Shown one piece after another: positions 34,957 to 44,000 of a stretch of DNA of 64,000 nucleotides (position 1 is the first letter of the stretch; each line of letters opens with the position of its first letter). The stretch is from contig NZ_PDZR01000016.1 in assembly GCF_002891535.1 (NCBI RefSeq), forward strand, positions 32,612 through 96,611, read 5' to 3'. Both the position numbers and the translations under genes were made by a program. This DNA is from Methylocella silvestris. GTDB lineage: Bacteria > Pseudomonadota > Alphaproteobacteria > Rhizobiales > Beijerinckiaceae. Below the pieces are notes generated by a model. It was not told the origin of the DNA and made no database searches. It worked only from the letters and a program-made list of their open reading frames with translations.

Positions 34957-36606
34957 TCAGCGGGGAACGCGCGTCACGCCGCCCGGCTTCCACCGACATA
35001 TGACGCCTTCGTTCCCCGCGCCAGTCGGCGCCAGGTTGCAGGCCCATGAAACGGGCGGCGCCGGAGGCGGCAATTGCGGATGCGCGACCGCGAAAACCGC
35101 CTTGTTCTTGTTCACGGAGATGTCGCAGGGCTTCGTGCCGCTGTTCGGGCCGCCATATTGCGCGGCGTAGCCATAAATCGCCGGAAGCGTACTGCATACG
35201 GGAATGGGTCCAGCGGGCGTGATCGGCACGCTCGTGCCGCCGGGAGCGAAGACGACGCGATAGAGCGTCGCATTGTCGGCGTAGGTTTGCGGATCATTTG
35301 GCCAAGTGTAGGCCTTGTTCAACACGCTGTGAATCGTATCGTCGCCGATGCAGGCGGCCGGATCGGCGGCGACGTCGGTGCAATGGCCGAACGGCGGCTG
35401 CGTCGAGTAATATTTCTGATTGTTCTTTGGGTCGACGTAGCCATAGGGAAAGGTGCAGATATTTGAGGGGCAGGTCTGCTGCTTGATGAAGGCGCGGCCC
35501 TGGCAGGTGTGGTCGAGCGCCGAGCCCGGATTGTTCCAGCACCCGCCGCCTTCCGGACAGTCCTGATCCGTCTGGCAGGCCATGCCGTACTTCGCGGCGT
35601 CGGCGAGGCAGAAGGACTTCCAGCGGTAACATTTTGAATTATGGTCAGAATCATCGCAAGACTGGTCCGGCGTCGTCGGGAAGGCGTAGCGTCCGCAGTT
35701 CGAGAAGCAGGCGACCGTGGCGTCGCCTCCGACCGGTTTGCCCTTGTTGTTGATGATGACAAAGCCATAAATGCCGCTCGTCAGGTCTGACCGCAGCAGG
35801 CGGAAAGCCGGGATGCAAAGATTGTCCGCCCGCAAATCCATGCCGTGCTGGGTCAGCGGATAATTTTCGGCGAGCCACTGAATATCGTGGCCGCCCTGCG
35901 CGTCGAAGGGATCGACGCTGGTTCCCCCGACCGGCTGAATATCCATGGTCAGATTGACGCCGTCGACCGCGCTGATGTCGGGCGAATCCTTGAAATAGCT
36001 TATCGTCCCGTCCGGGCTGGTGACGTGTTGATAGAAAGTCCATTCCGACACCGTCGTGCCGACCGAGGCTCCGAGCTTGGCCTTGCTGCAATCATAGACG
36101 CCGGCGCAGCCGCCGGTTTCGCATTGCGCTCTGTCGCTCGAGATATCGTAGCGGCAGCCGGTCCGTGTCCAGAGCCTTGGGCCGGTTGCGCCCGGCCCGA
36201 TCGTCGCCTCCCATTCCGGCGGAATGTCGATTGTCAGGACGTTGAGGTTATTGGCGGCGCCAAACGGCTTCATGACCCAGGTTTTTTCGCGCGGAAGCAC
36301 CGAGGTGAGCGGGACGCCCGGCTTGCCCGCCGCATTGGCTGCGCCGAGCAGGGTCTGATTGGAGCAGTTGACGAGCTGCACCACACGATGCGAGGGCGCA
36401 AATGGCGTCGGCGATGGAAGATTCGCGAGGCAGCGATCGACCGCTGCCCGCGACTGCGGTTGCGGTGATGGGAACTCGGTGGCGCTGAGGTGCGGCGAGA
36501 TGATGGCTCCCCAGCAGAGACACAGGAGAGCAGCCCTCATTGAGGCGAAAAGACCGCGCGCGCTAAAGCAAAGCAGCTTCGGCCGTTGAAGAGCGGCAAA
36601 AACCAT
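34957..36606 (-). CDS. Exported cysteine-rich thaumatin-like protein
   Basis: The 549-residue protein starts at ATG 36606 behind AGGGGGAA. A 22-residue basic/hydrophobic lead precedes a hydrophobic core (MRAALLCLCWGAIISP), a long signal peptide. The mature part shows thaumatin-family landmarks: RVVQLVNCSNQTLLGAAN, RLWTRTGCRYD, GGCAGVYDC, a TTVSEWTFYQHV segment (cf. PATLAEFT), PDISAVDGVNLTM, CFSNCGRYAFP and CTFPYGYVDP. About 20 cysteines, often paired by spacing, and a Pro-rich region near the end. Plant thaumatins bind or cleave glucans, and bacterial relatives are scarce, so a wall-active or glucan-binding extracellular role is possible but inferred. It lies between the partial and the intact hisF copies. 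Confidence 0.6.
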   Translation of the reverse strand: MVFAALQRPKLLCFSARGLFASMRAALLCLCWGAIISPHLSATEFPSPQPQSRAAVDRCLANLPSPTPFAPSHRVVQLVNCSNQTLLGAANAAGKPGVPLTSVLPREKTWVMKPFGAANNLNVLTIDIPPEWEATIGPGATGPRLWTRTGCRYDISSDRAQCETGGCAGVYDCSKAKLGASVGTTVSEWTFYQHVTSPDGTISYFKDSPDISAVDGVNLTMDIQPVGGTSVDPFDAQGGHDIQWLAENYPLTQHGMDLRADNLCIPAFRLLRSDLTSGIYGFVIINNKGKPVGGDATVACFSNCGRYAFPTTPDQSCDDSDHNSKCYRWKSFCLADAAKYGMACQTDQDCPEGGGCWNNPGSALDHTCQGRAFIKQQTCPSNICTFPYGYVDPKNNQKYYSTQPPFGHCTDVAADPAACIGDDTIHSVLNKAYTWPNDPQTYADNATLYRVVFAPGGTSVPITPAGPIPVCSTLPAIYGYAAQYGGPNSGTKPCDISVNKNKAVFAVAHPQLPPPAPPVSWACNLAPTGAGNEGVICRWKPGGVTRVPR

Positions 36607-36790
36607 AGGTTCCCCCTGATAGCTTTTCTTCTAGAAAAATCGCTTGCAATATTGCTCCGCTTGGCGCGACTGACAAGACGAAGATGAAAGGCTCGCAAGC
36701 GCCGCCAGCGCGGCCGCAAGAGACGCGCTCAGGCCGGGCGTAGATCCCCACCGCGATCTGACTCGGAAAGAGTCTTGCCGCTTTGCGCGA

Positions 36791-36908
36791 TGATGTCGAG
36801 GAAGCAGAGCTCGTCGGTACCGCCGGCGTCATAGGCAATAGCGGCTTCGACCGGATCGTCGGCAACGCGCCGTCCTGACGTTAGGCAGGGAATGATGCGG
36901 GATTTAAG
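36791..36908 (-). pseudogene. Degenerate duplicate of the hisF 5' end
   Basis: The minus strand here can be read LKSRIIPCL.., [11 protein letters not shown] and [12 protein letters not shown], nearly the same as the intact hisF N-terminus ([26 protein letters not shown]). Nucleotide identity is high at both ends (for example GATGTCGAGGAAGCAGAGCT), but about 40 bases encoding the strand after the first catalytic Asp are deleted and the ATG has become ACT. The corresponding intact segment is 34758-34912. Its first codons form the stop codon of the adjacent Mrr-type gene. Confidence 0.88.
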
Positions 36909-37935
36909 TACTAGGCCAATATATCTGCTTGAGCGGAAGAAGCCGCCTTGTTGTTTCGTCGAGTTTCGAATAACTGCCAAGAAGCGCCGTTATGAGGCCG
37001 TCGTTATCTAATAGTTTTATGGGAATCGATGCGCGCTCCGCTTCATAATATGCTTCCTGCGTAAATCCTCCCGTACTCACATAGAGACTCTTCTCATGCG
37101 GCTTCCGTCCGCCGAGAAAGCTTCGGATTTCAGGGGCTCCCATTCTGCCCGAGCGGTGTTTAACTTCGACGATGACTCGCGGCTCGACGAAGCCGAATCC
37201 ATCGAGAGAAGCTTCAATGTCTTTGCCGCGGTCAGCACCCCGCTTCGAGACACGCGTTACATATCCCATCGCCCGCAAAAGAGCGGCCACCAATTCCTGC
37301 ATCTGCTCCCAGTTTAGCTTTGCAACCCGATCTTTGATGCGTTCTGAAGCCTGGTCCTCGATTTCTTGGCTCGTCGCCGTTGCGAGCGAAGCCAAAGTCT
37401 CGCTTGCAGTGGAGTCGGTTGGCGTCCCCGGAAGATCGGTCTCAAATCGAGCGGCTTCGTTGAGTGAGCCGTCGGCCCATAACTCGCCAGAGACGGACTC
37501 CGGAATTTGAAAGAGCGTAAGCGTGGAACCGAGCGTGTTCCGCGCAGTCTGACTGAGGTCATCGCGCGAACGCTCCTTTTCCCAGTCAACCGTACGACGG
37601 TTCGATAATCCGTCAATTTCCTGTTTGGGGTCGAACACATAATCACCGGTAATTCTTCCGCAGAGGTAAGTGCGAGCGCCGCCATCGTATGTAACAACTT
37701 GGTCGCCTATTTTAATTTCTTTGACAAAACGAAACAGCTGCCCCGCGGCGACGATTGCCATTTGTTCGGTATAGTCAGAAAAGACTAAGCGAAGATGGGC
37801 CGCCAATGCTTTCCTGTTATGGAAGCCGCTCAGATTTCCGGCCTCCGCCCAGCCGACCGAGACGAATTTTTCAGTTCGGAAAATTTCGAAATAAAGGCTC
37901 TGACGCCCCGCCCGAATCATCCAGCTACTTGGCAT
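36904..37935 (-). CDS. Mrr-type (type IV-like) restriction endonuclease with N-terminal EVE/PUA-like domain
   Basis: The 343-residue protein has, at residues 206-320, an Mrr catalytic domain: [20 protein letters not shown], then [12 protein letters not shown] (Asp239) and VIVEVKHR (Glu257, Lys259), the D-(D/E)XK nuclease triad, and [20 protein letters not shown]. Residues 1-145 form a small beta-rich domain ([43 protein letters not shown]) like EVE/PUA-type readers of modified bases. Mrr-family enzymes cut methylated foreign DNA. ATG 37935 overlaps the end of hisA by 11 bases, with GGAG upstream. Codon use and base composition appear AT-richer than neighbours, suggesting acquisition. Confidence 0.75.
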   Translation of the reverse strand: MPSSWMIRAGRQSLYFEIFRTEKFVSVGWAEAGNLSGFHNRKALAAHLRLVFSDYTEQMAIVAAGQLFRFVKEIKIGDQVVTYDGGARTYLCGRITGDYVFDPKQEIDGLSNRRTVDWEKERSRDDLSQTARNTLGSTLTLFQIPESVSGELWADGSLNEAARFETDLPGTPTDSTASETLASLATATSQEIEDQASERIKDRVAKLNWEQMQELVAALLRAMGYVTRVSKRGADRGKDIEASLDGFGFVEPRVIVEVKHRSGRMGAPEIRSFLGGRKPHEKSLYVSTGGFTQEAYYEAERASIPIKLLDNDGLITALLGSYSKLDETTRRLLPLKQIYWPST

Positions 37936-38674
37936 CAGCGTGGTCTCCGCTTTTTGCGATCAGCTCCAGCGCGGCGCTCGGGTCGAGCCGTCCGTCGTAC
38001 AGCGCCCGCCCCGTAATCGCGCCTTCGAGCTTTGCGCAGTCCGGCTGCAATAGCCGCTCGACATCCTTGAGCGAGGCGAGGCCGCCCGAGGCGATGACCG
38101 GGATCTTCAGCGCCTCGGCGAGCGCGAGCGTTCCCTCGATATTGAGGCCGGTCAGAAGACCGTCGCGCGAAATATCCGTGTAGATGATGGCGGCGACGCC
38201 GGCGTCCTCGAAGCGTCGGCCAAGCTCGAGCGCGGTGATGTCGGAGGTTTCCGCCCAGCCCTCGACGGCGACGCGCCCGTCCCGCGCGTCGATCCCGACC
38301 GCGATTTTTCCCGGATGCAGCCTCGCCGCCTTGCGCGTAAAATCGGGGTCGCGCAGGGCGGCCGTGCCGATGATGATCCGCGCCACGCCCTTTTCGAGCC
38401 ATCCCTCGACGGTTTCAAGATTGCGCACGCCGCCGCCGAGCTGCACGGGAATTTTCACGCGCGCCAGCACGGCCTCGACCGCGGCGGCGTTCTGCGGCTT
38501 GCCGGCGAAGGCGCCGTCGAGATCGACCATATGCAGCCAGGAAAAGCCCTGCCGCTCGAATTGCTCGGCCTGCGCCGCCGGATCGTCGCCGAAGACGGTC
38601 GCCTGCGCCATGTCGCCCTGAATGAGGCGGACGCAGCGGCCGCCCTTGAGGTCGATCGCCGGAAACAGGATCAT
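37925..38674 (-). CDS. hisA: Phosphoribosylformimino-AICAR ribotide isomerase HisA
   Basis: HisA catalyses the fourth step of histidine synthesis. The 249-residue TIM barrel has [20 protein letters not shown] with the first catalytic Asp (Asp7), [19 protein letters not shown] with the second, and phosphate sites [16 protein letters not shown] and [18 protein letters not shown] 38674 overlaps the hisH stop (ATGA). The C-terminus (SGDHADAK) overlaps the Mrr-type gene start, so the two are translationally linked. Confidence 0.95.
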   Translation of the reverse strand: MILFPAIDLKGGRCVRLIQGDMAQATVFGDDPAAQAEQFERQGFSWLHMVDLDGAFAGKPQNAAAVEAVLARVKIPVQLGGGVRNLETVEGWLEKGVARIIIGTAALRDPDFTRKAARLHPGKIAVGIDARDGRVAVEGWAETSDITALELGRRFEDAGVAAIIYTDISRDGLLTGLNIEGTLALAEALKIPVIASGGLASLKDVERLLQPDCAKLEGAITGRALYDGRLDPSAALELIAKSGDHADAK

Positions 38675-39321
38675 GGCCGCCACCTCAGGAAATTGGCGAT
38701 CAGCGCGAGGCCGAGGCTCTGGCTTTTTTCCGGATGGAATTGCGAGCCTAAAATATTGTCGCGCCCGATCAGCGCCGCGACTTTTCCGCCGTAATCGGTC
38801 GAGGCGATGACGCTTGCCGCCTGCGCCGGCCGGAATTCATAGGAATGCACGAAATAAGCGTGCAGCCCCTTCTCTCCGGTCGGGATGTCGCGCAGCACAG
38901 GATGCGCGCGCGCCGGAAGCAGCGTGTTCCAGCCCATATGCGGGATGCGCAGGCCGGGATCGGCCGGCGCCATCGCGTCGACCTCGCCCTCGATCCAGCC
39001 AAGGCCCGCCGTTTGCCCATGTTCGAGGCCGCGCGTCGCCAGGAGTTGCATGCCGACGCAGATGCCGAAGAAGGGCCGGCCCTTTTCCAGCACGGCTTCG
39101 TTCAACGCCTCGACCATGCCGGAAATCTCATCAAGGCCGCGCCGACAATCGGCGAAGGCGCCGACGCCCGGCAGCACGATCTGGTCCGCGCGCGAAATCT
39201 CGATCGGGTCCGGCGTGACGCGGATCGACGCATCGATCCCGGCCTCGCGGGCGGCGCGCTCGAACGCTTTATGGGCGGAATGAAGATTGCCCGAGCCGTA
39301 ATCGACGATGGCGATTTTCAA
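38671..39321 (-). CDS. hisH: Imidazole glycerol phosphate synthase glutaminase subunit HisH
   Basis: HisH hydrolyses glutamine and passes ammonia to HisF. The 216-residue class I glutamine amidotransferase begins [20 protein letters not shown] and has the nucleophile in [15 protein letters not shown] (Cys) and the His-Glu of the triad in [27 protein letters not shown] is the oxyanion strand. It overlaps DUF2628 upstream and hisA downstream by four bases each. Confidence 0.95.
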   Translation of the reverse strand: MKIAIVDYGSGNLHSAHKAFERAAREAGIDASIRVTPDPIEISRADQIVLPGVGAFADCRRGLDEISGMVEALNEAVLEKGRPFFGICVGMQLLATRGLEHGQTAGLGWIEGEVDAMAPADPGLRIPHMGWNTLLPARAHPVLRDIPTGEKGLHAYFVHSYEFRPAQAASVIASTDYGGKVAALIGRDNILGSQFHPEKSQSLGLALIANFLRWRP

Positions 39322-39794
39322 CGTCCGGCGCCTCGCCTGTCGGGCTCCGGCAGGCTGCCGATCACGCCGGGCGCGGCTCTTGCCGGCCCCGGCGCGGCGG
39401 CGGGGGCCGGCGCGGTTTCAGCGCTCGGGCCGATCGCGCGGTAAAAGGTCATCTCGGCCTCTTCGAGCCCGGGCGCCGCGACGATCTCGGCAAGATCATA
39501 GCCTTTGCGCCAAAGTTGCCGCTCGATCAGTCGATTGGCCTCAACCCCCAGCCAGAGATGCATAAAAAATAAGAGAACCAATATCGAGCCGGCCGAGAGT
39601 GTTCCGGCCGCTGCGAGTCCGATCAGACTCAGCGCCGCGACGAGCCAGAAGGCGGCGGCGAGGAAAAAGCCGCGCCAGATCAGGAACAGCGGGCCATACA
39701 GAAAGGCCGCGAACGAAAATCCCTCGCGCACGAAAGCCGCCTCCGCGGCCGCGCTCGGGCCTCCAACCGGCAGATGCACCGAATAGACGGCCAT
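39318..39794 (-). CDS. DUF2628 membrane protein of the his cluster
   Basis: The 158-residue protein has three hydrophobic helices ([58 protein letters not shown]) and the family segment [19 protein letters not shown]. The C-terminus is Ala/Pro-rich. DUF2628 proteins are found between hisB and hisH in many Rhizobiales and have no known function. It overlaps hisH by four bases. Confidence 0.8.
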   Translation of the reverse strand: MAVYSVHLPVGGPSAAAEAAFVREGFSFAAFLYGPLFLIWRGFFLAAAFWLVAALSLIGLAAAGTLSAGSILVLLFFMHLWLGVEANRLIERQLWRKGYDLAEIVAAPGLEEAEMTFYRAIGPSAETAPAPAAAPGPARAAPGVIGSLPEPDRRGAGR

Positions 39795-39821
39795 AGGCAG
39801 TGTTCCTTGACAGGCGGTTCC

Positions 39822-39870
39822 GCCTCGTCCTTCGAGACGCGAGCTTTGCTCGCTCCTCAGGATGAGGCGG
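39822..39870. repeat. Intergenic palindromic repeat, copy A
   Basis: The segment reads GCCTCGTCCTTCGAGACGCG .. GCTCCTCAGGATGAGGCG, an imperfect inverted repeat (CCTCGTCC.. / ..GGATGAGG). A related copy in inverted orientation is at 53447-53482. This is a repeat type common between genes of Rhizobiales. Confidence 0.7.
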
Positions 39871-39987
39871 GGTACATTGTTTCAGCATCCGCTTGATCCA
39901 AAAAGCCTTCAGCTTTTCGGGCAGATGCTCTGGAGCTTGATGCGTTCATACTGAATCGCATCATGCCCTCTAAGCTTTTGTTTCAAC

Positions 39988-40031
39988 GCATGATCTTGGT
40001 CGAAAAAGTCTGCAACTTTTTCGGATCATGC
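39988..40031. repeat. Nested cruciform repeat GCATGATC..GATCATGC
   Basis: Outer arms GCATGATC (39988-39995) and GATCATGC (40024-40031) enclose a second perfect stem CGAAAAAGT / ACTTTTTCG (40001-40009 and 40015-40023). It abuts the hisB stop codon and may also act as its 3' end. A degenerate half copy with GCATGACGGCGAAAAGTGG is near 15297-15316. Confidence 0.8.
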
Positions 40032-40032
40032 T

Positions 40033-40626
40033 CTAGCCGGCGAGCGATCCCTTGGTCGAGGGGATGGCGCCTTTCTGGCGCGGATCGACCTCGATCGCAA
40101 GGCGCAGCGCCCGCGCGAGCGCCTTGAAGCATGATTCAGCGATATGGTGCGCGTTCACGCCATATAAAGTCTCGATATGGACGGTGAGCCCGGCGTTCAT
40201 GACGAAGGCCTGAAAGAACTCGCGCACCAATTCCGTGTCGAACTCGCCGATCTTTGCGCGCGGGAACTCGGTTTTGAACACAAGGAACGGCCGGCCCGAC
40301 ACGTCGATCGCGGCCCTTGTCAGTGTCTCGTCCATCGGCAGCAGCGCGTCGGCGTAGCGCGCGATCCCGGCGCGCTCGCCCAGCGCCTGGCGCAGCGCCT
40401 GGCCGAGCGCGATGCCGGTATCCTCGACCGTGTGATGCTGGTCGATATGCAAATCGCCCTTGGCCGCCACGGAAATGTCGATCAGCGAATGGCGCGCCAG
40501 CTGCTCCAGCATATGGTCGAAAAATCCGACGCCGGTCGAGATTTCGGCCGCTCCCGTCCCGTCGAGATCGACGGAAACCGTGATCTCGGTCTCCCTGGTT
40601 TTACGGGAAATACTGGCGGCGCGCAT
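40033..40626 (-). CDS. hisB: Imidazoleglycerol-phosphate dehydratase HisB
   Basis: HisB removes water from imidazole glycerol phosphate. The 197-residue monofunctional enzyme has two histidine-rich metal motifs, [20 protein letters not shown] with [18 protein letters not shown], and [20 protein letters not shown]. It lacks the N-terminal histidinol phosphatase of enteric HisB. It begins the his cluster; the downstream DUF2628 gene is separated by the two repeats above (238 bp). Confidence 0.95.
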   Translation of the reverse strand: MRAASISRKTRETEITVSVDLDGTGAAEISTGVGFFDHMLEQLARHSLIDISVAAKGDLHIDQHHTVEDTGIALGQALRQALGERAGIARYADALLPMDETLTRAAIDVSGRPFLVFKTEFPRAKIGEFDTELVREFFQAFVMNAGLTVHIETLYGVNAHHIAESCFKALARALRLAIEVDPRQKGAIPSTKGSLAG

Positions 40627-40694
40627 TTTTCAGATCTCTCGGGCGAAGCCGCGTCTCTAGCAAGCTACTGGCGCATTGGCTAGCGGATCCGCCC

Positions 40695-41987
40695 TCAGTT
40701 CGCCTCTTCCGGCTTTTCCTTCGTGCGCAAAGCCAAAATGACCGGCGCCAGCACGCTGGCGACGATGCCGGCGGCAAAGCCATTATTATAGAGATTGAGG
40801 CCGCCGTGGAAGCGAACCATGGAAAGCGCCGCCGACGAATGGATAAAACCGGCGACGATCCCCCAGCCCCAGCCGAAGCGCCCGGCGATCGGCGCGAGCG
40901 TCGTGCCGAACAGCGCGGCGAGGATGATCGACGGGTCCGCCGCATTCCACGGCTTTGCGAGCGAGCCCAGAAACACGCCCGCCATGATCGGCGTGATGTT
41001 GCGCGGATGCTTGCCGAAGGCGGCAAAGCCGACGATCGTGAACATCGCGCCGATGATCGGCCCGTTAAGATCGGCGCCGAGCGCCAGCACATAGGCCATG
41101 GCGATGAAGCCGCAGAGGCCCATATTGGCGAAGGCCGGGCCAAGACCGATCAGCGTCGTGAAATCGCTCGGCGCCTGGCCGGTCAGGCGCATGATGTCTT
41201 TCATCTTCGAGAGCGCGCCGGGGTCGAGGCAGAGGCCGACGCCAATCATCGTGGCAAAGATGCCGGACAGGAGCAGCCCGAGCGAAAAATTGTTGCCGCC
41301 GCTCCAGATCAGCACCGGATCGGGAATGAAGCCGTAGGATTTATAGAGCGCGACCACCAGCGTGCCGACGATCCCGGCGGTAAATCCCATATTGTACAGG
41401 GAAAAGCCCGCATGGGCCTTGAACAGCTGGGCGGCCGCCGGCGGCAGGATGAAGCCGATGAGAAGGCTTGTCGAGAGGGCAAGCGGCGCCGCTACGGGCA
41501 GGCTCAGCGCGCCGCTGAACAGGATTTCCGAGAAGACAGGCGCCAGCGCGGCGCCGAAGAAGGCCGTGTTGATATGGGCGGAAAACGGCTCGCCTTTATA
41601 GAGGGTGAAGAGAAACACGCCGGCGACGACCGGCCAGATATTGAAGAGATTTTTGCCGAACAGGCCGAACCCCAGCACCAGAAACAGGCAGGCGATCGCC
41701 GCGCCGCCGACCGGAGCCCGCGCGATCCAGTAGATGAGACACACGAGAAGCGTCAAAAGCCCGGCGTTGACGAAGGCCGCGCCGAGGCCGCCGACGCCGA
41801 TATAATCGGTGATCAGCGTATCGCGGGCAAACAGGATGGCGCGGAGGCCGTGCAGGATCGCATCCAGCGGCGCCTGCGCGAGGCCAAAGACAAGGAAGGC
41901 GGCGGCGGCAAGGGCGACGAGGCCGAGGATGAGCGCGTCGCGGCCCCTGTCCGAGGCTTGCAGTCTGGCGAACAGTCCGGCCGGCAT
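40695..41987 (-). CDS. DUF1576 integral membrane protein with internal duplication
   Basis: The 430-residue protein has around 10-12 hydrophobic helices and shows a clear two-fold repeat of about 214 residues: GLFGKNLFNIWPVVAGVFL (about 108-126) resembles AAFGKHPRNITPIMAGVFL (322-340); FFGAALAPVFSE (143-154) resembles LFGTTLAPIAGR (359-370); and HAGFSLYNMGFTAGIVG (192-208) resembles HGGLNLYNNGFAAGIVA (394-410). DUF1576 proteins are of unknown function; the duplicated topology resembles transporters or channels. It lies between hisB and hemN on the same strand. Confidence 0.7.
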   Translation of the reverse strand: MPAGLFARLQASDRGRDALILGLVALAAAAFLVFGLAQAPLDAILHGLRAILFARDTLITDYIGVGGLGAAFVNAGLLTLLVCLIYWIARAPVGGAAIACLFLVLGFGLFGKNLFNIWPVVAGVFLFTLYKGEPFSAHINTAFFGAALAPVFSEILFSGALSLPVAAPLALSTSLLIGFILPPAAAQLFKAHAGFSLYNMGFTAGIVGTLVVALYKSYGFIPDPVLIWSGGNNFSLGLLLSGIFATMIGVGLCLDPGALSKMKDIMRLTGQAPSDFTTLIGLGPAFANMGLCGFIAMAYVLALGADLNGPIIGAMFTIVGFAAFGKHPRNITPIMAGVFLGSLAKPWNAADPSIILAALFGTTLAPIAGRFGWGWGIVAGFIHSSAALSMVRFHGGLNLYNNGFAAGIVASVLAPVILALRTKEKPEEAN

Positions 41988-42032
41988 AGGCTCCGCTTCA
42001 GCTCCGCACAGCCTCCGCCGGCGTTTTTTGGA

Positions 42033-43388
42033 TCAGATCGCCAGCGAATGCCGGGCGCTGCCGCCGGGCGAGAGATAAGCGTCGAAGCGCGCGCAAATAT
42101 GGCGCACGAAGGGTTTTCCACGCTCCGTCAGCCGGAAGCCGCCCGGCGCCCGCTCGACGAAACCTTCAGCGTCCTCCGCGATGACCGCTTCGGCCTCGTG
42201 CTTGATTGAAGCCGCCGCCGCGCCAAAGCCTCTCTCAAGATCGGAAAAATCGAGCGCAAAATCGCACATCAGCCGTTCGATCACATGGGCGCGCAGGCGA
42301 TCGTCCGGCGTCAGCGCAAAGCCGCGCACGCTCGCAAGCCCCTGCGCCTCGACAAGCGCAGCATAGACGCCGACGGTAGGCGCGTTCTGCGCGAAGCCTT
42401 GCGGCAGCCGCCCGATCGCCGACGCGCCAAACCCGATCAGGGTCTCGCAGCCATCCGCCGTATAGCCCTGAAAGTTGCGGTTGAGCTTTCCGTCCGCAAG
42501 GCTGTCGCCCGGTTTGGCGAAATGATCGATGCCGAGGGCGACATAGCCGGCCCGGCGCAACCCTTCCGCCGCCGCGCGCGCCTGCGCAAAGCGTTCGAGC
42601 GGAGGCGGCAGCGCCGCCTCGTCGATCAGCCGCTGGTTGCGCATCCGATGCGGCAGATGCGCATAGCCAAACAGCGCGATGCGGTCGGGCGAAAGGCTCA
42701 AGACCTGATCCAGCGTGCGGGAGAGGCTCGAAACGCTCTGGCGCGGCAGGCCATAGACGAGATCGATATTGATCGAGCCGACTCCTCGGGCGCGGAACAG
42801 ATTGACCGCCTCCTTCGTAGCTGCAAAACTCTGGATGCGGCCGATCGCCTCCTGAACCTCTTCGTCAAAGTCCTGCACGCCGAGCGAGACGCGCGTGACG
42901 CCGGCGCGCACGAAAGCCGACGCCTTCTGCCCGCTCATCAGGCGCGGATCGATCTCGACGGCGAATTCCGCGCCGGGCTCAATGGCAAAACAGCGTTTCA
43001 GCGCGCCGGCGAGACGTTCGATGTCGGCGGGCGCGAGAATATCGGGCGAACCGCCGCCCCAATGCAGATGGTCAAGGCGCAGCTTGCCCGGCAGCGCTGC
43101 GGCGGTCGCGTCGATTTCCGCCAGGAGCGTATCGACATAGGCGGCGACGGGTTCATAGCGCCGCGTCGCCTTGGTCGAGCAGCCGCAATACCAGCAAAGA
43201 TCCGTGCAGAACGGAATGTGCAGATAGGCCGAAACCGCCTCGCCCGCCGGCAAGGCGCCGAGCCAGCCGCGGTAGGCCTCATGATCGACGCCGGCATGAA
43301 AATGATTGGCGGTCGGGTAGCTGGTGTAGCGCGGCAAAGCGGTCGCATGGCGCGCGACGACGTCGGCGGGGATGGGGTCGTGGGTCAT
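42033..43388 (-). CDS. hemN: Oxygen-independent coproporphyrinogen III oxidase HemN
   Basis: HemN is the radical SAM enzyme that makes protoporphyrinogen under low oxygen. The 451-residue protein has the radical SAM cluster motif CTDLCWYCGC (CX3CXXC plus the extra Cys), HLHWGGGSPDIL, VSLGVQDFDEEVQEAIGR and SINIDLVYGLPRQSVSSLSR. ATG 43388 is chosen over an in-frame codon at 43397. No FNR-type dyad was noticed upstream, so any oxygen control is not visible. Confidence 0.94.
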   Translation of the reverse strand: MTHDPIPADVVARHATALPRYTSYPTANHFHAGVDHEAYRGWLGALPAGEAVSAYLHIPFCTDLCWYCGCSTKATRRYEPVAAYVDTLLAEIDATAAALPGKLRLDHLHWGGGSPDILAPADIERLAGALKRCFAIEPGAEFAVEIDPRLMSGQKASAFVRAGVTRVSLGVQDFDEEVQEAIGRIQSFAATKEAVNLFRARGVGSINIDLVYGLPRQSVSSLSRTLDQVLSLSPDRIALFGYAHLPHRMRNQRLIDEAALPPPLERFAQARAAAEGLRRAGYVALGIDHFAKPGDSLADGKLNRNFQGYTADGCETLIGFGASAIGRLPQGFAQNAPTVGVYAALVEAQGLASVRGFALTPDDRLRAHVIERLMCDFALDFSDLERGFGAAAASIKHEAEAVIAEDAEGFVERAPGGFRLTERGKPFVRHICARFDAYLSPGGSARHSLAI

Positions 43389-43452
43389 GGCGCGCAAATT
43401 AAGGGGCGCTGAGCCGAGCGTCCATCGACTGGGTCAAATTGCGCGCAGGCGT

Positions 43453-43833
43453 TTATTTCTCTTCAGCCATCACATTCGAATCGCGGGCGACGCGCCAGCG
43501 GCCCTCGTCCTTGCGCAGGATGGTCAGCGTGTAGCCGCGCATGCGCTTTTCCGCGCGGCCGGGCGGCGTCATCGTCACCGTGACAGCGTTTCGCATAAAC
43601 GCCCAATCGCCGAGAACCTTGATTTCGGCGATCTCATAGGAGCCGTCGACCACGACGCCGCGCAGGAATTGCAGTCCCGCGGCGAAGGCGTTTTTGCCGA
43701 AGGGCGGCTGGCCCGTGACGCTGAAAATGGCGTCCTCCGCGATGAGGCCGAGTATCGCGTCGAAATCCCCGGCTTTGCTGGCCGAAAACCAGCTTTCCAC
43801 CAGATCGCGGATTTGGCGTTCGTCGTCGGACAT
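43453..43833 (-). CDS. SnoaL-like / SgcJ-type NTF2-fold protein
   Basis: The 126-residue protein matches the SgcJ/EcaC subfamily of NTF2-like proteins: RQIRDLVESWFSASKAGDFD, LIAEDAIFSVTGQPPFGKNA, GSYEIAEIKVLGDWAFMRNA and RRAARDSNV-like end WRVARDSNVMAEE. Such small folds bind hydrophobic ligands or act as stress-response factors; activity here is unknown. It is divergent from hslV. Confidence 0.75.
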   Translation of the reverse strand: MSDDERQIRDLVESWFSASKAGDFDAILGLIAEDAIFSVTGQPPFGKNAFAAGLQFLRGVVVDGSYEIAEIKVLGDWAFMRNAVTVTMTPPGRAEKRMRGYTLTILRKDEGRWRVARDSNVMAEEK

Positions 43834-43972
43834 GATGGCTTACTCCTTTCATCGTTCGGGCTGCACGGGGCGGGAGGGACCAACCCTCTCTTGCACAGCG
43901 GCTGGCTAAACCATAGATGAGTTTTGCCGGCCCCTGCCGTGACCCATCCTGTCGTCGCGCGCCCGGTTCCTT

Positions 43973-44000
43973 CCCAGAAAGTCCCGCCCAGAAAGTCCCG
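43973..44000. repeat. Perfect 14-bp tandem duplication abutting the hslV start codon
   Basis: CCCAGAAAGTCCCG occurs twice in tandem (43973-43986, 43987-44000), ending exactly at the ATG. It duplicates the presumed ribosome-binding region (AGAAAG). Confidence 0.9.

Noticed and set aside
36791..36908. A second functional hisF
   Set aside because: Only the first 40 or so codons are represented, with an internal deletion and no start codon.
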